Positions 18,048 through 33,000 are shown, counted from the stretch's first letter. The stretch is DNA of 64,000 nucleotides from Siderastrea radians (GCA_964017195.1 CAXHKT010000153.1:5001-69000); one strand, 5' to 3'. Notes: generated by a model not told the origin, from the letters alone. A program made the numbers and translations.

Positions 18048-21000
18048 GCGCGATATGTGCGATCCTTAGCGAAAAAAACCCCATTTTTGGCCTTCCCAGA
18101 GGCTAAAAAAGGTGTTGTTCACTGCGCAAGGCTGCGCAAGGCTGTGCACTGGCCTAAAAATAACGCAAATCCCTCGGGGCTATCAGAAAAAAAGTTTATT
18201 GTGTAGAAAAGCGCGATATGTGCGATCCTTAGCGAAAAAACCCCATTTTTGGCCTTCTGAGAGGCTAAAAAAGGTGTTTTTCACTGCGCAAGGCTGGGCA
18301 AGGCTGCGCACTGGCCCAATAATAATGGAAATCCCTCGGGGCTATCAGAAAAAAAGTTTATTGTGTACAAAGACTGCGATTTTGTCGATAAGGTGGGAAT
18401 TTCAGTTTTGAGAGGGGTGGGGGGGGGTCCCTCAAAAAAGTGCTGGTTTTGGTGCAACGGACCCAGCACAAAAGCACCCCAGATCCCGTTGCGGCACCAA
18501 AAAACATTCCATTTGGCACTATTTTTATCGAATTTGGCGATACTAAAAAGTGCTGCACTTTTTCAGGGCTTGAATTAGCCCCAAAAAGCAGAAAAAAGCT
18601 AATTGGCGCTCTCAGCTGCATGCACAAAGGTCCCAAATGCATTCAATCCCTCTGAAACCATCCGAAAAAAATTAATTTTGTGCAAAAGCACAAAGAAGGT
18701 GCGATATGTGCGATCCTTAGGAAAAAACCGCATTTTTGGCCTTCCCAGAGGCTAAAAAAAGTTGTTGTTCACTATGAAAGGCTGCGCAAGGCTGCGCAAT
18801 GGGCTAATAATAACGCAAATCCCTCGGGGCTATCAGAAAAAAAGTTTATTGTGTAGAAAAGCGCGATATGTGCGATCCTTAGCGAAAAAACCCCATTTTT
18901 GGCCTTCCCAGAGGCTAAAAAAGGTGTTGTTTACTGCGCAAGGCTGCGCACTGGCCTAATAATAACGCAAATCCCTCGGGGCTATCAGAAAAAAACGTTT
19001 ATTGTGTAGAAAAGCGCGATATGTGCGATCCTTAGCGAAAAAGCCCCATTTTTGGCCTTCCCAGAGGCTAAAACAGGTGTTGTTCACTGCGCAAGGCTGC
19101 GCAAGGCTGCGCACTGGCCTAATAATAACGCAAATCCCTCGGGACTATCAGAAAAAAAAGTTTATTGTGTAGAAAAGCGCGATATGTGCGATCCTTAGCG
19201 AAAAAACCCCATTTTTGGCCTTCCCAGAGGCTAAAAAAGGTGTTGTTCACTGCGGAAGGCTGCGCAAGGCTGCGCACTGGCCCAATAATAATGCAAATCC
19301 CTCGGGGCTATCAGAAAAAAAGTTTATTGTGTACAAAGACTGCGATTTTGTCGATAAGGTGGGAATTTCAGTTTTGAGAGGGGTGGGGTGGGTCCCTCAA
19401 AAAAGTGCTGGTTTTGGTGCAACTCCCCCAGCACAAAAGCACCCCAGATCCCGTTGCGGCACCAAAAATCATTCCATTTGGCACTATTTTTATCGAATTT
19501 GGCGATACTAAAAAGTGCTGCACTTTTTCAGGGCTTGAATTAGCCCCCAAAAGCAGAAAAAAGCTAATTGGCGCTCTCAGCTGCATGCACAAAGGTCCCA
19601 AATGCATTCAGTCCCTCTGGGACCATCCGAAAAAAATTCCTTTTGTGCAAAAGCGCAAAGAAGGTGCGATATGTGCGATCCTTAGGAAAAAACCCCATTT
19701 TTGGCCTTCCCAGAGGCTAAAAAAGGTGTTGTTCACTGCGCAAGGCTGCGCAAGGCTGCGCAATGGGCTAATAATAACGCAAATCCCTCGGGGCTATCAG
19801 AAAAAAAAGTTTATTGTGTAGAAAAGCGCGATATGTGCGATCCTTAGGAAAAAACCCCATTTTTGGCCTTCCCAGAGGCTAAAAAAGGTGTTGTTCACTG
19901 CGCAAGGCTGCGCAAGGCTGCGCAATGGACTAATAATAACGCAAATCCCTCGGGGCTATCAGAAAAAAAAGTTTATTGTGTAGAAAAGCGCGATATGTGC
20001 GATCCTTAGCGAAAAAACCCCATTTTTGGCCTTCGCAGAGGGTAAAAAAGGTGTTGTTTACTGCGCAAGGTTGCGCACTGGCCTAATAATAACGCAAATC
20101 AATCGCGGCTATCAGAAAAAAAGTTTATTGTGTAGAAAAGCGCGATATGTTCGATCCTTAGCGAAAAAACCCCATTTTTGGCCTTCCCAGAGGCTAAAAA
20201 AGGTGTTGTTCACTGCGCAAGCCTGCGCAAGGCTGCGCACAGGCCTAATAATAACGCAAATCCCTCGGGGCTATCAGAAAAAAAAGTTTATTGTGTAGAA
20301 AAGCGCGATATGTGCGATCCTTAGCGAAAAAACCGCATTTTTGGCCTACCCAGAGGCTAAAAAAGGTGTTGTTCACTGCGCAAGCCTGCGCAAGGCTGCG
20401 CACAGGCCTAATAATAACGCAAATTTCTCGGGGCTATCAGAAAAAACTGTTTATTGTGTAGAAAGTCTGCGATTTTGTCGATAAGGTGGAAAAACCCCCA
20501 TTTTGGGGCCTTCCCTCAGGCCCCAAAAAGCTCAAAAAGCTAACTGGCGCTCTCGGCTGCATGCACAAAGCTCCCAAATGCATTCAATCCCTTTGGGACC
20601 ATCCGAAAAAAATTCCTTTTGTGCAAAAGTACAAAGAAAGCGCGATATGTGCGATCCTTAGGGAAAAAACCCCATTTTGGGGCATTCCCAGAGGCTCAAA
20701 AAGGTGTTCTTATCTGCGCAATCTGTCTGCGCAAGGCTGCGCACTGGCCCAATAATAATGCAAATCCCTCGGGGCTATCAGAAAAAACAGTTTATTGTGT
20801 AGAAAGTCTGCGATTTTGTCGATAAGGTGGAAAAAACCCCCATTTTGGGGCCTTCCCTCAGGCCCCAAAAAGCTCAAAAAGCTAACTGGCGCTCTCGGCT
20901 GCATGCACAAAGCTAACAAATGCATTCAATCCCTTTGGGACCATCCCAAAAAAATTCCTTTTGTGCAAAAGTAAAAAAGAAAGCGCGATAGGTGCGATCC

Positions 21001-24000
21001 TTAGGGAAAAAACCCCATTTTGGGGCATTCCCAGAGGCTCAAAAAGGTGTTCTTATCTGCGCAATCTGTCTGCGCAAGGCTGTGCACTGGCCCAATAATA
21101 ATGCAAATCCCTCGGGGCTATCAGAAAAAACAGTTTATTGTGTAGAAAGTCTGGGATTTTGTCGATAAGGTGGAAAAAACCCCCATTTTGGGGCCTTCCC
21201 TCAGGCCCCAAAAAGCTCAAAAAGCTAACTGGCGCTCTCGGCTGCATGCACAAAGCTCCCAAATGCATTCAATCCCTTTGGGACCATCCGAAAAAAATTC
21301 CTTTTGTGCAAAAGTACAAAGAAAGCGCGATATGTGCGATCCTTAGGGAAAAAAAACCATTTTGGGGCATTCCCAGAGGCTCAAAAAGGTGTTCTTATCT
21401 GCGCAATCTGTCTGCGCAAGGCTGCGCACTGGCCCAATAATAATGCAAATCCCTCGGGGCTATCAGAAAAAACAGTTTATTGTGTAGAAAGTCTGCGATT
21501 TTGTCGATAAGGTGGAAAAACCCCCCATTTTGGGGCCTTCCCTCAGGCCCCAAAAAGCTCAAAAAGCTAACTGGCGCTCTCGGCTGCATGCACAAAGCTC
21601 CCAAATGCATTCAATCCCTTTGGGACCATCCGAAAAAATTCCTTTTGTGCAAAAGTGCAAAGAAAGCGCGATATGTGCGATCCTTAGGGAAAAAACCCCA
21701 TTTTGGGGCATTCCCAGAGGCTCAAAAAGGTGTTCTTATCTGCGCAATCTGTCTGCGCAAGGCTGCGCACTGTCCCAATAATAATGCAAATCTCTCGGGG
21801 CTATCAGAAAAAACAGTTTATTGTGTAGAAAGTCTGCGATTTTGTCGATAAGGTGGAAAAAAACCCCATTTTGGGGCCTTCCCTCATGCCCCAAAAAGCT
21901 CAAAAAGCTAACTGGCGCTCGCGCCTGCATGCACAAAGCTCCCAAATGCATTCAATCCCTTTGGGGCCATCCGAAAAAAATTCCTTTTGTGCAAAAGTAC
22001 AAAGAAAGCGCGATATGTGCGATCCTTAGGGAAAAAACCCCATTTTGGGGCATTCCCAGAGGCTCAAAAAGGTGTTCTTATCTGCGCAATCTGTCTGCGC
22101 AAGGCTGCGCACTGGCTTAATAATAATGCAAATCCCTCGGGGCTATCAGAAAAAACAGTTTATTGTGTAGAAAGTCTGCGATTTTGTCGATAAGGTGGAA
22201 AAACCCCCCATTTTGGGGCCTTCCCTCAGGCCCCAAAAAGCTCAAAAAGCTAACTGGCGCTCTCGGCTGCATGCACAAAGCTCCCAAATGCATTCAATCC
22301 CTTTGGGACCATCCGAAAAAATTCCTTTTGTGCAAAAGTGCAAAGAAAGCGCGATATGTGCGATCCTTAGGGAAAAAACCCCATTTTGGGGCATTCCCAG
22401 AGGCTCAAAAAGGTGTTCTTATCTGCGCAATCTGTCTGCGCAAGGCTGCGCACTGTCCCAATAATAATGCAAATCTCTCGGGGCTATCAGAAAAAACAGT
22501 TTATTGTGTAGAAAGTCTGCGATTTTGTCGATAAGGTGGAAAAAAACCCCATTTTGGGGCCTTCCCTCAGGCCCCAAAAAGCTCAAAAAGCTAACTGGCG
22601 CTCGCGCCTGCATGCACAAAGCTCCCAAATGCATTCAATCCCTTTGGGACCATCCGAAAAAAATTCCTTTTGTGCAAAAGTACAAAGAAAGCGCGATATG
22701 TGCGATCCTTAGGGAAAAAACCCCATTTTGGGGCATTCCCAGAGGCTCAAAAAGGTGTTCTTATCTGCGCAATCTGTCTGCGCAAGGCTGCGCACTGGCT
22801 TAATAATAATGCAAATCCCTCGGGGCTATCAGAAAAAACAGTTTATTGTGTAGAAAGTCTGCGATTTTGTCGATAAGGTGGAAAAAACCCCCATTTTGGG
22901 GCCTTCCCTCAGGCCCCAAAAAGCTCAAAAAGCTAACTGGCGCTCTCGGCTGCATGCACAAAGCTCCCAAATGCATTCAATCCCTTTGGGACCATCCGAA
23001 AAAAATTCCTTTTGTGCAAAAGTACAAAGAAAGCGCGATATGTGGGATCCTTAGGGAAAAAACCCCAATTTGGGGCATTCCCAGAGGCTCACAAAGGTGT
23101 TCTTATCTGCGCAATCTGTCTGCGCAAGGCTGCGCACTGGCCCAATAATAATGCAAATCCCTCGGGGCTATCAGAAAAAACAGTTTATTGTGTAGAAAGT
23201 CTGCGATTTTGTCGATAAGGTGGAAAAAACCCCCATTTTGGGGCCTTCAATCAGGCTCCAAAAAGCTCAAAAAGCTAACTGGCGCTCTCGGCTGCATGCA
23301 CAAAGCTCCCAAATGCATTCAATCCCTTTGGGACCATCCGAAAAAAATTCCTTTTGTGCAAAAGTACAAAGAAAGCGCGATATGTGTGATCCTTAGGGAA
23401 AAAACCCCATTTTGGGGCATTCCCAGAGGCTCAAAAAGGTGTTCTTATCTGCGCAATCTGTCTGCGCAAGGCTGCGCACTGGCCCAATAATAATGCAAAT
23501 CCCTCGGGGCTATCAGAAAAACAGTTTATTGTGTAGAAAGTCTGCGATTTTGTCGATAAGGTGGAAAAACCCCCATTTTGGGGCCTTCCCTCAGGCCCCA
23601 AAAAGCTCAAAAAGCTAACTGGCGGTCTCGGCTGCATGCACAAAGCTCCCAAATGCATTCAATCCCTTTGGGGCCATCCGAAAAAAATTCCTTTTGTGCA
23701 AAAGTACAAAGAAAGCGCGATATGTACGATCCTTAGGGAAAAAACCCCATTTTGGGGCATTCCCAGAGGCTCAAAAAGGTGTTCTTATCTGCGCAATCTG
23801 TCTGCGCAAGGCTGCGCACTGGCCCAATAATAATGCAAATCCCTCGGGGCTATCAGAAAAAACAGTTTATTGTGTAGAAAGTCTGCGATTTTGTCGATAA
23901 GGTGGAAAAAACCCCCATTTTGGGGCCTTCCCTCAGGCCCCAAAAAGCTCAAAAAGCTAACTGGCGCTCTCGGCTGCATGCACAAAGCTCCCAAATGCAT

Positions 24001-25569
24001 TCAATCCCTTTGGGACCATCCGAAAAAAATTCCTTTTGTGGAAAAGTACAAAGAAAGCGTGATATGTGCGGTCCTTAGCGAAAAAACCCCATTTTGGGGC
24101 ATTCCCAGAGGCTCAAAAAGGTGTTCTTATCTGCGCAGTCTGTCTGCGCAAGGCTGCGCACTGGCTTAATAATAATGCAAATCCCTCGGGGCTATCAGAA
24201 AAAACAGTTTATTGTGTAGAAAGTCTGCGATTTTGTCGATAAGGTGGAAAAAACCCCCATTTTGGGGCCTTCCCTCAGGCCCCAAAAAGCTCAAAAAGCT
24301 AACTGGCGCTCTCGGCTGCATGCACAAAGCTCCCAAATGCATTCAGTCCCTTTGGGACCATCCGAAAAAAATTCCTTTTGTGCAAAAGTTTAAAGAAAGC
24401 GCGATATGTGCGATCCTTAGGGAAAAAACCCCAATTTGGGGCATTCCCAGAGGCTCAAAAAGGTGTTCTTATCTGCGCAATCTGGCTGCGCAAGGCTGCG
24501 CACTGGCCCAATAATAATGCAAATCCCTTGGGGCTATCAGAAAAAACAGTTTATTGTGTAGAAAGTCTGCGATTTTGTCGATAAGGTGGAAAAACCCCCC
24601 ATTTTGGGGCCTTCCCTCAGGCCCCAAAAAGCTCAAAAAGCTAACTGGCGCTCTCGGCTGCATGCACAAAGCTCCCAAATGCATTCAATCCCTTTGGGAC
24701 CATCCGAAAAAATTCCTTTTGTGCAAAAGTGCAAAGAAAGCGCGATATGTGCGATCCTTAGGGAAAAAACCCCATTTTGGGGCATTCCCAGAGGCTCAAA
24801 AAGGTGTTCTTATCTGTGCAATCTGTCTGCGCAAGGCTGCGCACTGTCCCAATAATAATGCAAATCTCTCGGGGCTATCAGAAAAAACAGTTTATTGTGT
24901 AGAAAGTCTGCGATTTTGTCGATAAGGTGGAAAAAAACCCCATTTTGGGGCCTTCCCTCAGGCCCCAAAAAGCTCATAAAGCTAACTGGCGCTCGCGCCT
25001 GCATGCACAAAGCTCCCAAATGCATTCAATCCCTTTGGGACCATCCGAAAAAAATTCCTTTTGTGCAAAAGTACAAAGAAAGCGCGATATGTGCGATCTT
25101 TAGGGAAAAAACCCCATTTTGGGGCATTCCCAGAGGCTCAAAAAGGTGTTCTTATCTGCGCAATCTGTCTGCGCAAGGCTGCGCACTGGCCCAATAATAA
25201 TGCAAATCCCTCGGGGCTATCAGAAAAAACAGTTTATTGTGTAGAAAGTCTGCGATTTTGTCGATAAGGTGGAAAAAACCCCCATTTTGGGGCCTTCCCT
25301 CAGGCCCCAAAAAGCTCAAAAAGCTAACTGGCGCTCTCGGCTGCATGCACAAAGCTCCCAAATGCATTCAATCCCTTTGGGACCATCCGAAAAAAATTCC
25401 TTTTGTGCAAAAGTACAAAGAAAGCGCGATATGTGCGATCCTTAGGGAAAAAAACCCATTTTGGGGCATTCCCAGAGGCTCAAAAAGGTGTTCTTATCTG
25501 CGCAATCTGTCTGCGCAAGGCTGCGCACTGTCCCAATAATAATGCAAATCTCTCGGGGCTATCAGTTTA

Positions 25570-26290
25570 TTGTGTAGAAAGTCTGCGATTTTGTCGATAA
25601 GGTGGAAAAAACCCCCATTTTGGGGCCTTCCCTCAGGCCCCAAAAAGCTCAAAAAGCTAACTGGCGCTCTCGGCTGCATGCACAAAGCTCCCAAATGCAT
25701 TCAATCCCTTTGGGACCATCCGAAAAAAATTCCTTTTGTGGAAAAGTACAAAGAAAGCGTGATATGTGCGGTCCTTAGCGAAAAAACCCCATTTTGGGGC
25801 ATTCCCAGAGGCTCAAAAAGGTGTTCTTATCTGCGCAATCTGTCTGCGCAAGGCTGCGCACTAGCCCAATAATAATGCAAATCCCTCGGGGCTATCAGAA
25901 AAAACAGTTTATTCTGTAGAAAGTCTGCGATTTTGTCGATAAGGTGGAAAAAAACCCCATTTTGGGGCCTTCCCTCAGGCCCCAAAAAACTCAAAAAGCT
26001 AACTGGCGCTCTCGGCTGCATGCACAAAGCTCCCAAATGCATTCAATCCCTTTGGGACCATCCGAAAAAAATTCCTTTTGGGCAAAAGTACAAAGAAAGC
26101 GCGATATGTGCGATCCTTAGGGAAAAAAACCCATTTTGGGGCATTCCCAGAGCTCAAAAAGGTGTTCTTATCTGCGCAATCTGTCTGCGCAAGGCTGTGC
26201 ACTGGCCCAATAATAATGCAAATCCCCCGGGGCTATCAGTAAAAACAGTTTATTGTGTAGAAAGTCTGCGATTTTGTCGCTAAGGTGGAA
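25570..26290. repeat. A1 higher-order repeat segment, copy 1 (3,758-bp offset)
   Basis: It shares rare variants with 29328-30048: gtttattctgtagaaag, ttttgggcaaaagtac, a two-base deletion giving cccagagctc (ending 26150 and 29908), and ttgtcgctaagg. The offset is 3,758 bp, that is eleven dimers. Confidence 0.85.
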
Positions 26291-29200
26291 AAAACCCCCA
26301 TTTTGGGGCCTTCCCTCAGGCCCCAAAAAGCTCAAAAAGCTAACTGGCGCTCTCGGCTGCATGCACAAAGCTCCCAAATGCATTCAATCCCTTTGGGACC
26401 ATCCGAAAAAAATTCCTTTTGTGCAAAAGTACAAAGAAAGCGCGATATGTGCGATCCTTAGGGAAAAAACCCCATGTTGGGGCATTCCCAGAGGCTCAAA
26501 AAGGTGTTCTTATCTGCGCAATCTGTCTGCGCAAGGCTGTGCACTGGCCCAATACTAATGCAAATCCCTCGGGGCTATCAGAAAAAACAGTTTATTGTGT
26601 AGAAAGTCTGGGATTTTGTCGATAAGGTGGAAAAAAACCCCATTTTGGGGCCTTCCCTCAGGCCCCAAAAAGCTCAAAAAGCTAACTGGCGCTCTCGGCT
26701 GCATGCACAAAGCTCCCAAATGCATTCAATCCCTTTGGGACCATCCGAAAAAAATTCCTTTTGTGCAAAAGTACAAAGAAAGCGCGATATGTGCGATCCT
26801 TAGGGAAAAAAAACCATTTTGGGGCATTCCCAGAGGCTCAAAAAGGTGTTCTTATCTGCGCAATCTGTCTGCGCAAGGCTGCGCACTGGCCCAATAATAA
26901 TGCAAATCCCTTGGGGCTATCAGAAAAAACAGTTTATTGTGTAGAAAGTCTGCGATTTTGTCGATAAGGTGGAAAAACCCCCCATTTTGGGGCCTTCCCT
27001 CAGGCCCCAAAAAGCTCAAAAAGCTAACTGGCGCTCTCGGCTGCATGCACAAAGCTCCCAAATGCATTCAATCCCTTTGGGACCATCCGAAAAAATTCCT
27101 TTTGTGCAAAAGTGCAAAGAAAGCGCGATATGTGCGATCCTTAGGGAAAAAACCCCATTTTGGGGCATTCCCAGAGGCTCAAAAAGGTGTTCTTATCTGT
27201 GCAATCTGTCTGCGCAAGGCTGCGCACTGTCCCAATAATAATGCAAATCTCTCGGGGCTATCAGAAAAAACAGTTTATTGTGTAGAAAGTCTGCGATTTT
27301 GTCGATAAGGTGGAAAAAAACCCCATTTTGGGGCCTTCCCTCAGGCCCCAAAAAGCTCAAAAAGCTAACTGGCGCTCGCGCCTGCATGCACAAAGCTTCC
27401 AAATGCATTCAATCCCTTTGGGACCATCCGAAAAAAATTCCTTTTGTGCAAAAGTACAAAGAAAGCGCGATATGTGCGATCCTTAGGGAAAAAACCCCAT
27501 TTTGGGGCATTCCCAGAGGCTCAAAAAGGTGTTCTTATCTGCGCAATCTGTCTGCGCAAGGCTGCGCACTGGCCCAATAATAATGCAAATCCCTCGGGGC
27601 TATCAGAAAAAACAGTTTATTGTGTAGAAAGTCTGCGATTTTGTCGATAAGGTGGAAAAAACCCCCATTTTGGGGCCTTCCCTCAGGCCCCAAAAAGCTC
27701 AAAAAGCTAACTGGCGCTCTCGGCTGCATGCACAAAGCTCCCAAATGCATTCAATCCCTTTGGGACCATCCGAAAAAAATTCCTTTTGTGCAAAAGTTTA
27801 AAGAAAGCGCGATATGTGCGATCCTTAGGGAAAAAACCCCAATTTGGGGCATTCCCAGAGGCTCACAAAGGTGTTCTTATCTGCGCAATCTGTCTGCGCA
27901 AGGCTGCGCACTGGCCCAATAATAATGCAAATCCCTCGGGGCTATCAGAAAAAACAGTTTATTGTGTAGAAAGTCTGCGATTTTGTCGATAAGGTGGAAA
28001 AAACCCCCATTTTGGGGCCTTCCCTCAGGCCCCAAAAAGCTCAAAAAGCTAACTGGCGCTCTCGGCTGCATGCACAAAGCTCCCAAATGCATTCAATCCC
28101 TTTGGGACCATCCGAAAAAAATTCCTTTTGTGCAAAAGTACAAAGAAAGCGCGATATGTGCGATCCTTAGGGAAAAAACCCCAATTTGGGGCATTCCCAG
28201 AGGCTCACAAAGGTGTTCTTATCTGCGCAATCTGTCTGCGCAAGGCTGCGCACTGGCCCAATAATAATGCAAATCCCTCGGGGCTATCAGAAAAAACAGT
28301 TTATTGTGTAGAAAGTCTGCGATTTTGTCGATAAGGTGGAAAAAACCCCCATTTTGGGGCCTTCCCTCAGGCCCCAAAAAGCTCAAAAAGCTAACTGGCG
28401 CTCTCGGCTGCATGCACAAAGCTCCCAAATGCATTCAATCCCTTTGGGACCATCCGAAAAAAATTCCTTTTGTGCAAAAGTACAAAGAAAGCGCGATATG
28501 TGCGATTCTTAGGGAAAAAACCCCAATTTGGGGCATTCCCAGAGGCTCACAAAGGTGTTCTTATCTGCGCAATCTGTCTGCGCAAGGCTGCGCACTGGCC
28601 CAATAATAAACAAATCCCTCGGGGCTATCAGAAAAAACAGTTTATTGTGTAGAAAGTCTGCGATTTTGTCGATAAGGTGGAAAAAACCCCCATTTTGGGG
28701 CCTTCAATCAGGCTCCAAAAAGCTCAAAAAGCTAACTGGCGCTCTCGGCTGCATGCACAAAGCTCCCAAATGCATTCAATCCCTTTGGGACCATCCGAAA
28801 AAAATTCCTTTTGTGCAAAAGTACAAAGAAAGCGCGATATGTGCGATCCTTAGGGAAAAAAACCCATTTTGGGGCATTCCCAGAGGCTCAAAAAGGTGTT
28901 CTTATCTGCGCAATCTGTCTGCGCAAGGCTGCGCACTGGCCCAATAATAATGCAAATCCCTCGGGGCTATCAGAAAAAAAAGTTTATTGTGTAGAAAGTC
29001 TGCGATTTTGTCGATAAGGTGGAAAAACCCCCATTTTGGGGCCTTCCCTCAGGCCCCAAAAAGCTCAAAAAGCTAACTGGCGCTCTCGGCTGCATGCACA
29101 AAGCTCCCAAATGCATTCAATCCCTTTGGGACCATCCGAAAAAAATTCCTTTTGTGCAAAAGTACAAAGAAAGCGCGATAAGTACGATCCTTAGGGAAAA

Positions 29201-29327
29201 AACCCCATTTTGGGGCATTCCCAGAGGCTCAAAAACGTGTTCTTATCTGCGCAATCTGTCTGCGCAAGGCTGCGCACTGGCCCAATAATAATGCAAATCC
29301 CTCGGGGCTATCAGAAAAAACAGTTTA

Positions 29328-30048
29328 TTGTGTAGAAAGTCTGCGATTTTGTCGATAAGGTGGAAAAAACCCCCATTTTTTGGCCTTCCCTCAGGCCCCA
29401 AAAAGCTCAAAAAGCTAACTGGCGCTCTCGGCTGCATGCACAAAGCTCCCAAATGCATTCAATCCCTTTGGGACCATCCGAAAAAAATTCCTTTTGTGGA
29501 AAAGTACAAAGAAAGCGTGATATGTGCGGTCCTTAGCGAAAAAACCCCATTTTGGGGCATTCCCAGAGGCTCAAAAAGGTGTTCTTATCTGCGCAATCTG
29601 TCTGCGCAAGGCTGCGCACTAGCCCAATAATAATGCAAATCCCTCGGGGCTATCAGAAAAAACAGTTTATTCTGTAGAAAGTCTGCGATTATGTCGATAA
29701 GGTGGAAAAAAACCCCATTTTGGGGCCTTCCCTCAGGCCCCAAAAAACTCAAAAAGCTAACTGGCGCTCTCGGCTGCATGCACAAAGCTCCCAAATGCAT
29801 TCAATCCCTTTGGGACCATCCGAAAAAAATTCCTTTTGGGCAAAAGTACAAAGAAAGCGCGATATGTGCGATAGTTAGGGAAAAAAACCCATTTTGGGGC
29901 ATTCCCAGAGCTCAAAAAGGTGTTCTTATCTGCGCAATCTGTCTGCGCAAGGCTGTGCACTGGCCCAATAATAATGCAAATCCCTCGGGGCTATCAGTAA
30001 AAACAGTTTATTGTGTAGAAAGTCTGCGATTTTGTCGCTAAGGTGGAA
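29328..30048. repeat. A1 higher-order repeat segment, copy 2 (3,758-bp offset)
   Basis: Partner of 25570-26290 by the shared rare variants listed there. Confidence 0.85.
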
Positions 30049-33000
30049 AAAACCCCCATTTTGGGGCCTTCCCTCAGGCCCCAAAAAGCTCAAAAAGCTA
30101 ACTGGCGCTCGCGGCTGCATGCACAAAGCTCCCAAATGCATTCAATCCCTTTGGGACCATCCGAAAAAAATTCCTTTTGTGCAAAAGTACAAAGAAAGCG
30201 CGATATGTGCGATCCTTAGGGAAAAAACCCCATTTTGGGGCATTCCCAGAGGCTCAAAAAGGTGTTCTTATCTGTGCAATCTGTCTGCGCAAGGCTGCGC
30301 ACTGGCCCAATAATAATGCAAATCCCTCGGGGCTATCAGAAAAAACAGGTTATTGTGTAGAAAGTCTGCGATTTTGTCGATAAGGTGGAAAAAACCCCCG
30401 TTTTGGGGCCTTCCCTTAGGCCCCAAAAAGCTCAAAAAGCTAACTGGCGCTCTCGCCTGCATGCACAAAGCTCCCAAATGCATTCAATCCCTTTGGGACC
30501 ATCCGAAAAAAATTCCTTTTGTGCAAAAGTACAAAGAAAGCGCGATATGTGCGATCCTTAGGGAAAAAACCCCATTTTGGGGCATTCCCAGAGGCTCAAA
30601 AAGGTGTTCTTATCTGCGCAATCTGTCTGCACAAGGCAGCGCACTGGCCCAATAATAATGCAAATCCCTCGGGGCTATCAGAAAAAACAGTTTATTGTGT
30701 AGAAAGTCTGCGATTTTGTCGATAAGGTGGAAAAAACCCCCATTTTGGGGCCTTCCCTCAGGCCCCAAAAAGCTCAAAAAGCTAACTGGCGCTCTCGGCT
30801 GCATGCACAAAGCTCCCAAATGCATTCAATCCCTTTGGGACCATCCGAAAAAAATTCCTTTTGTGCAAAAGTACAAAGAAAGCGCGATAGGTGCGATCCT
30901 TAGGGAAAAAACCCCATTTTGGGGCATTCCCAGAGGCTCAAAAAGGTGTTCTTATCTGCGCAATCTGTCTGCGCAAGGCTGCACACTGGCCCAATAATAA
31001 TGCAAATCCATCGGGGCTATTAGAAAAAACAGTTTATTGTGTAGAAAGTCTGCGATTTTGTCGATAAGGTGGAAAAAACCCCATTTTGGGGCCTTCCCTC
31101 AGGCCCCAAAAAGCTCAAAAAGCTAACTGGCGCTCTCGGCTGCATGCACAATACTCCCAAATGCATTCAATCCCTTTGGGAGCATCCGAAAAAAATTCCT
31201 TTTGTGCAAAAGTACAAAGAGAGCGCGATAGGTGCGATCCTTAGGGAAAAAACCCCATTTAGGGGCATTCCCAAAGGCTCAAAAAGGTGTTCTTATCTGC
31301 GCAATCTGTCTGCGCAAGGCTGCGCACTGGCCCAATAATTATGCAAATCCCTCGGGGCTATCAGAAAAAACAGTTTATTGTGTAGAAAGTCTGCGATTTT
31401 GTCGATAAGGTGGAACAAAAACCCCGTTTTGGGGCCTTCCCTCAGGCCCCAAAAAGCTCAAAAAGCTAACTGGCGCTCTCGCCTGCATGCACAAAGCTAG
31501 CAAATTCATTCAATCCCTTTAGGACCATCCGAAAAAATTCCTTTTGTGCAAAAGTACAAAGAAAGCGCGATATGTGCGATCCTTAGGGAAAAAACCCCAT
31601 TTTGGGGCATTCCCAGAGGCTCAAAAAGGTGTTCTTACCTGCGCAATCTGTCTGCGCAAGGCTGCGCACTGGCCCAATAATAATGCAAATCCCTCGGGTC
31701 TATCAGAAAAAACAGTTTATTGTGTAGAAAGTCTGCGATTTTGTCGATAAGGTGGAAAAAACCCCCATTTTGGGGCCTTCCCTCAGGCCCCAAAAAGCTC
31801 AAAAAGCTAACTGGCGCTCTCGGCTGCATGCACAAAGCTCCCAAATGCATTCAATCCCTTTGGGACCATCCGAAAAAAATTCCTTTTGTGCAAAAGTACA
31901 AAGAAAGCGCGATAGGTGCGATCCTTAGGGAAAAAACCCCATTTTGGGGCATTCCCAGAGGCTCAAAAAGGTGTTCTTATCTGCGCAATCTGTCTGCGCA
32001 AGGCTGCGCACTGGCCCAATAATAATGCAAATCCCTCGGGGCTATTAGAAAAAACAGTTTATTGTGTAGAAAGTCTGCGATTTTGTCGATAAGGTGGAAA
32101 AAAACCCCATTTTGGGGCCTTCCCTCAGGCCCCAAAAAGCTCAAAAAGCTAACTGGCGCTCTCGGCTGCATGCACAAAGCTCCCAAATGCATTCAATCCC
32201 TTTGGGACCATCCGAAAAAAATTCCTTTTGTGCAAAAGTACAAAGAAAGCGCGATATGTGCGATCCTTAGGGAAAAAACCCCATTTTGGCGCATTCCCAG
32301 AGGCTCAAAAAGGTGTTCTTATCTGCGCAATCTGTCTGCGCAAGGCTGCGCACTGGCCCAATAATAATGCAAATCCCTCGGGGCTATCAGAAAAAACAGT
32401 TTATTGTGTAGAAAGTCTGCGATTTTGTCGATAAGGTGGAAAAAATCCCCATTTTGGGGCCTTCCCTCAGGCCCCAAAAAGCTCAAAAAGCTAACTGGCG
32501 CTCTCGGCTGCATGCACAAAGCTCCCAAATGCATTCAATCCCTTTGGGACCATCCGAAAAAAATTCCTTTTGTGCAAAAGTACAAAGAAAGCGCGATATG
32601 TGCGATCCTTAGGGAAAAAACCCCATTTTGGGGCATTCCCAGAGGCTCAAAAAGGTGTTCTTATCTGCGGAATCTGTCTGCGCAAGGCTGCGCACTGGCC
32701 CAATAATAATGCAAATCATTCGGGGCTATCAGAAAAAACAGTTTATTGTGTAGAAAGTCTGCGATTTTGTCGATAAGGTGGAAAAAACCCCCATTTTGGG
32801 GCCTTCCCTCAGGCCCCAAAAAGCTCAAAAAGCTAACTGGCGCTCTCGGCTGCATGCACAAAGCTCCCAAATGCATTAAATATCTTTGGGACTATCCGAA
32901 AAAAATTCCCTTTGTGCAAAAGTACAAAGAAAGCGCGATATGTGCGATCCTTAGGGAAAAAACCCCATTTTGGGGTATTCCTAGAGGCTCAAAAAGGTGT

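Larger units (their letters stand above)
15326..20460. repeat. Satellite domain B1 (array edge, most heterogeneous)
   Basis: A mix of chimeric a/b units (about 15365-15540, 16560-16720), 163-bp a units (a regular run at 17885, 18048 and 18211, spaced exactly 163 bp), and four c units (anchor GTGCTGG at 16095 with one mismatch, 17300, 18440 and 19405). The first 2.3 kb differs most from the consensus, as is usual at array edges. Confidence 0.95.
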
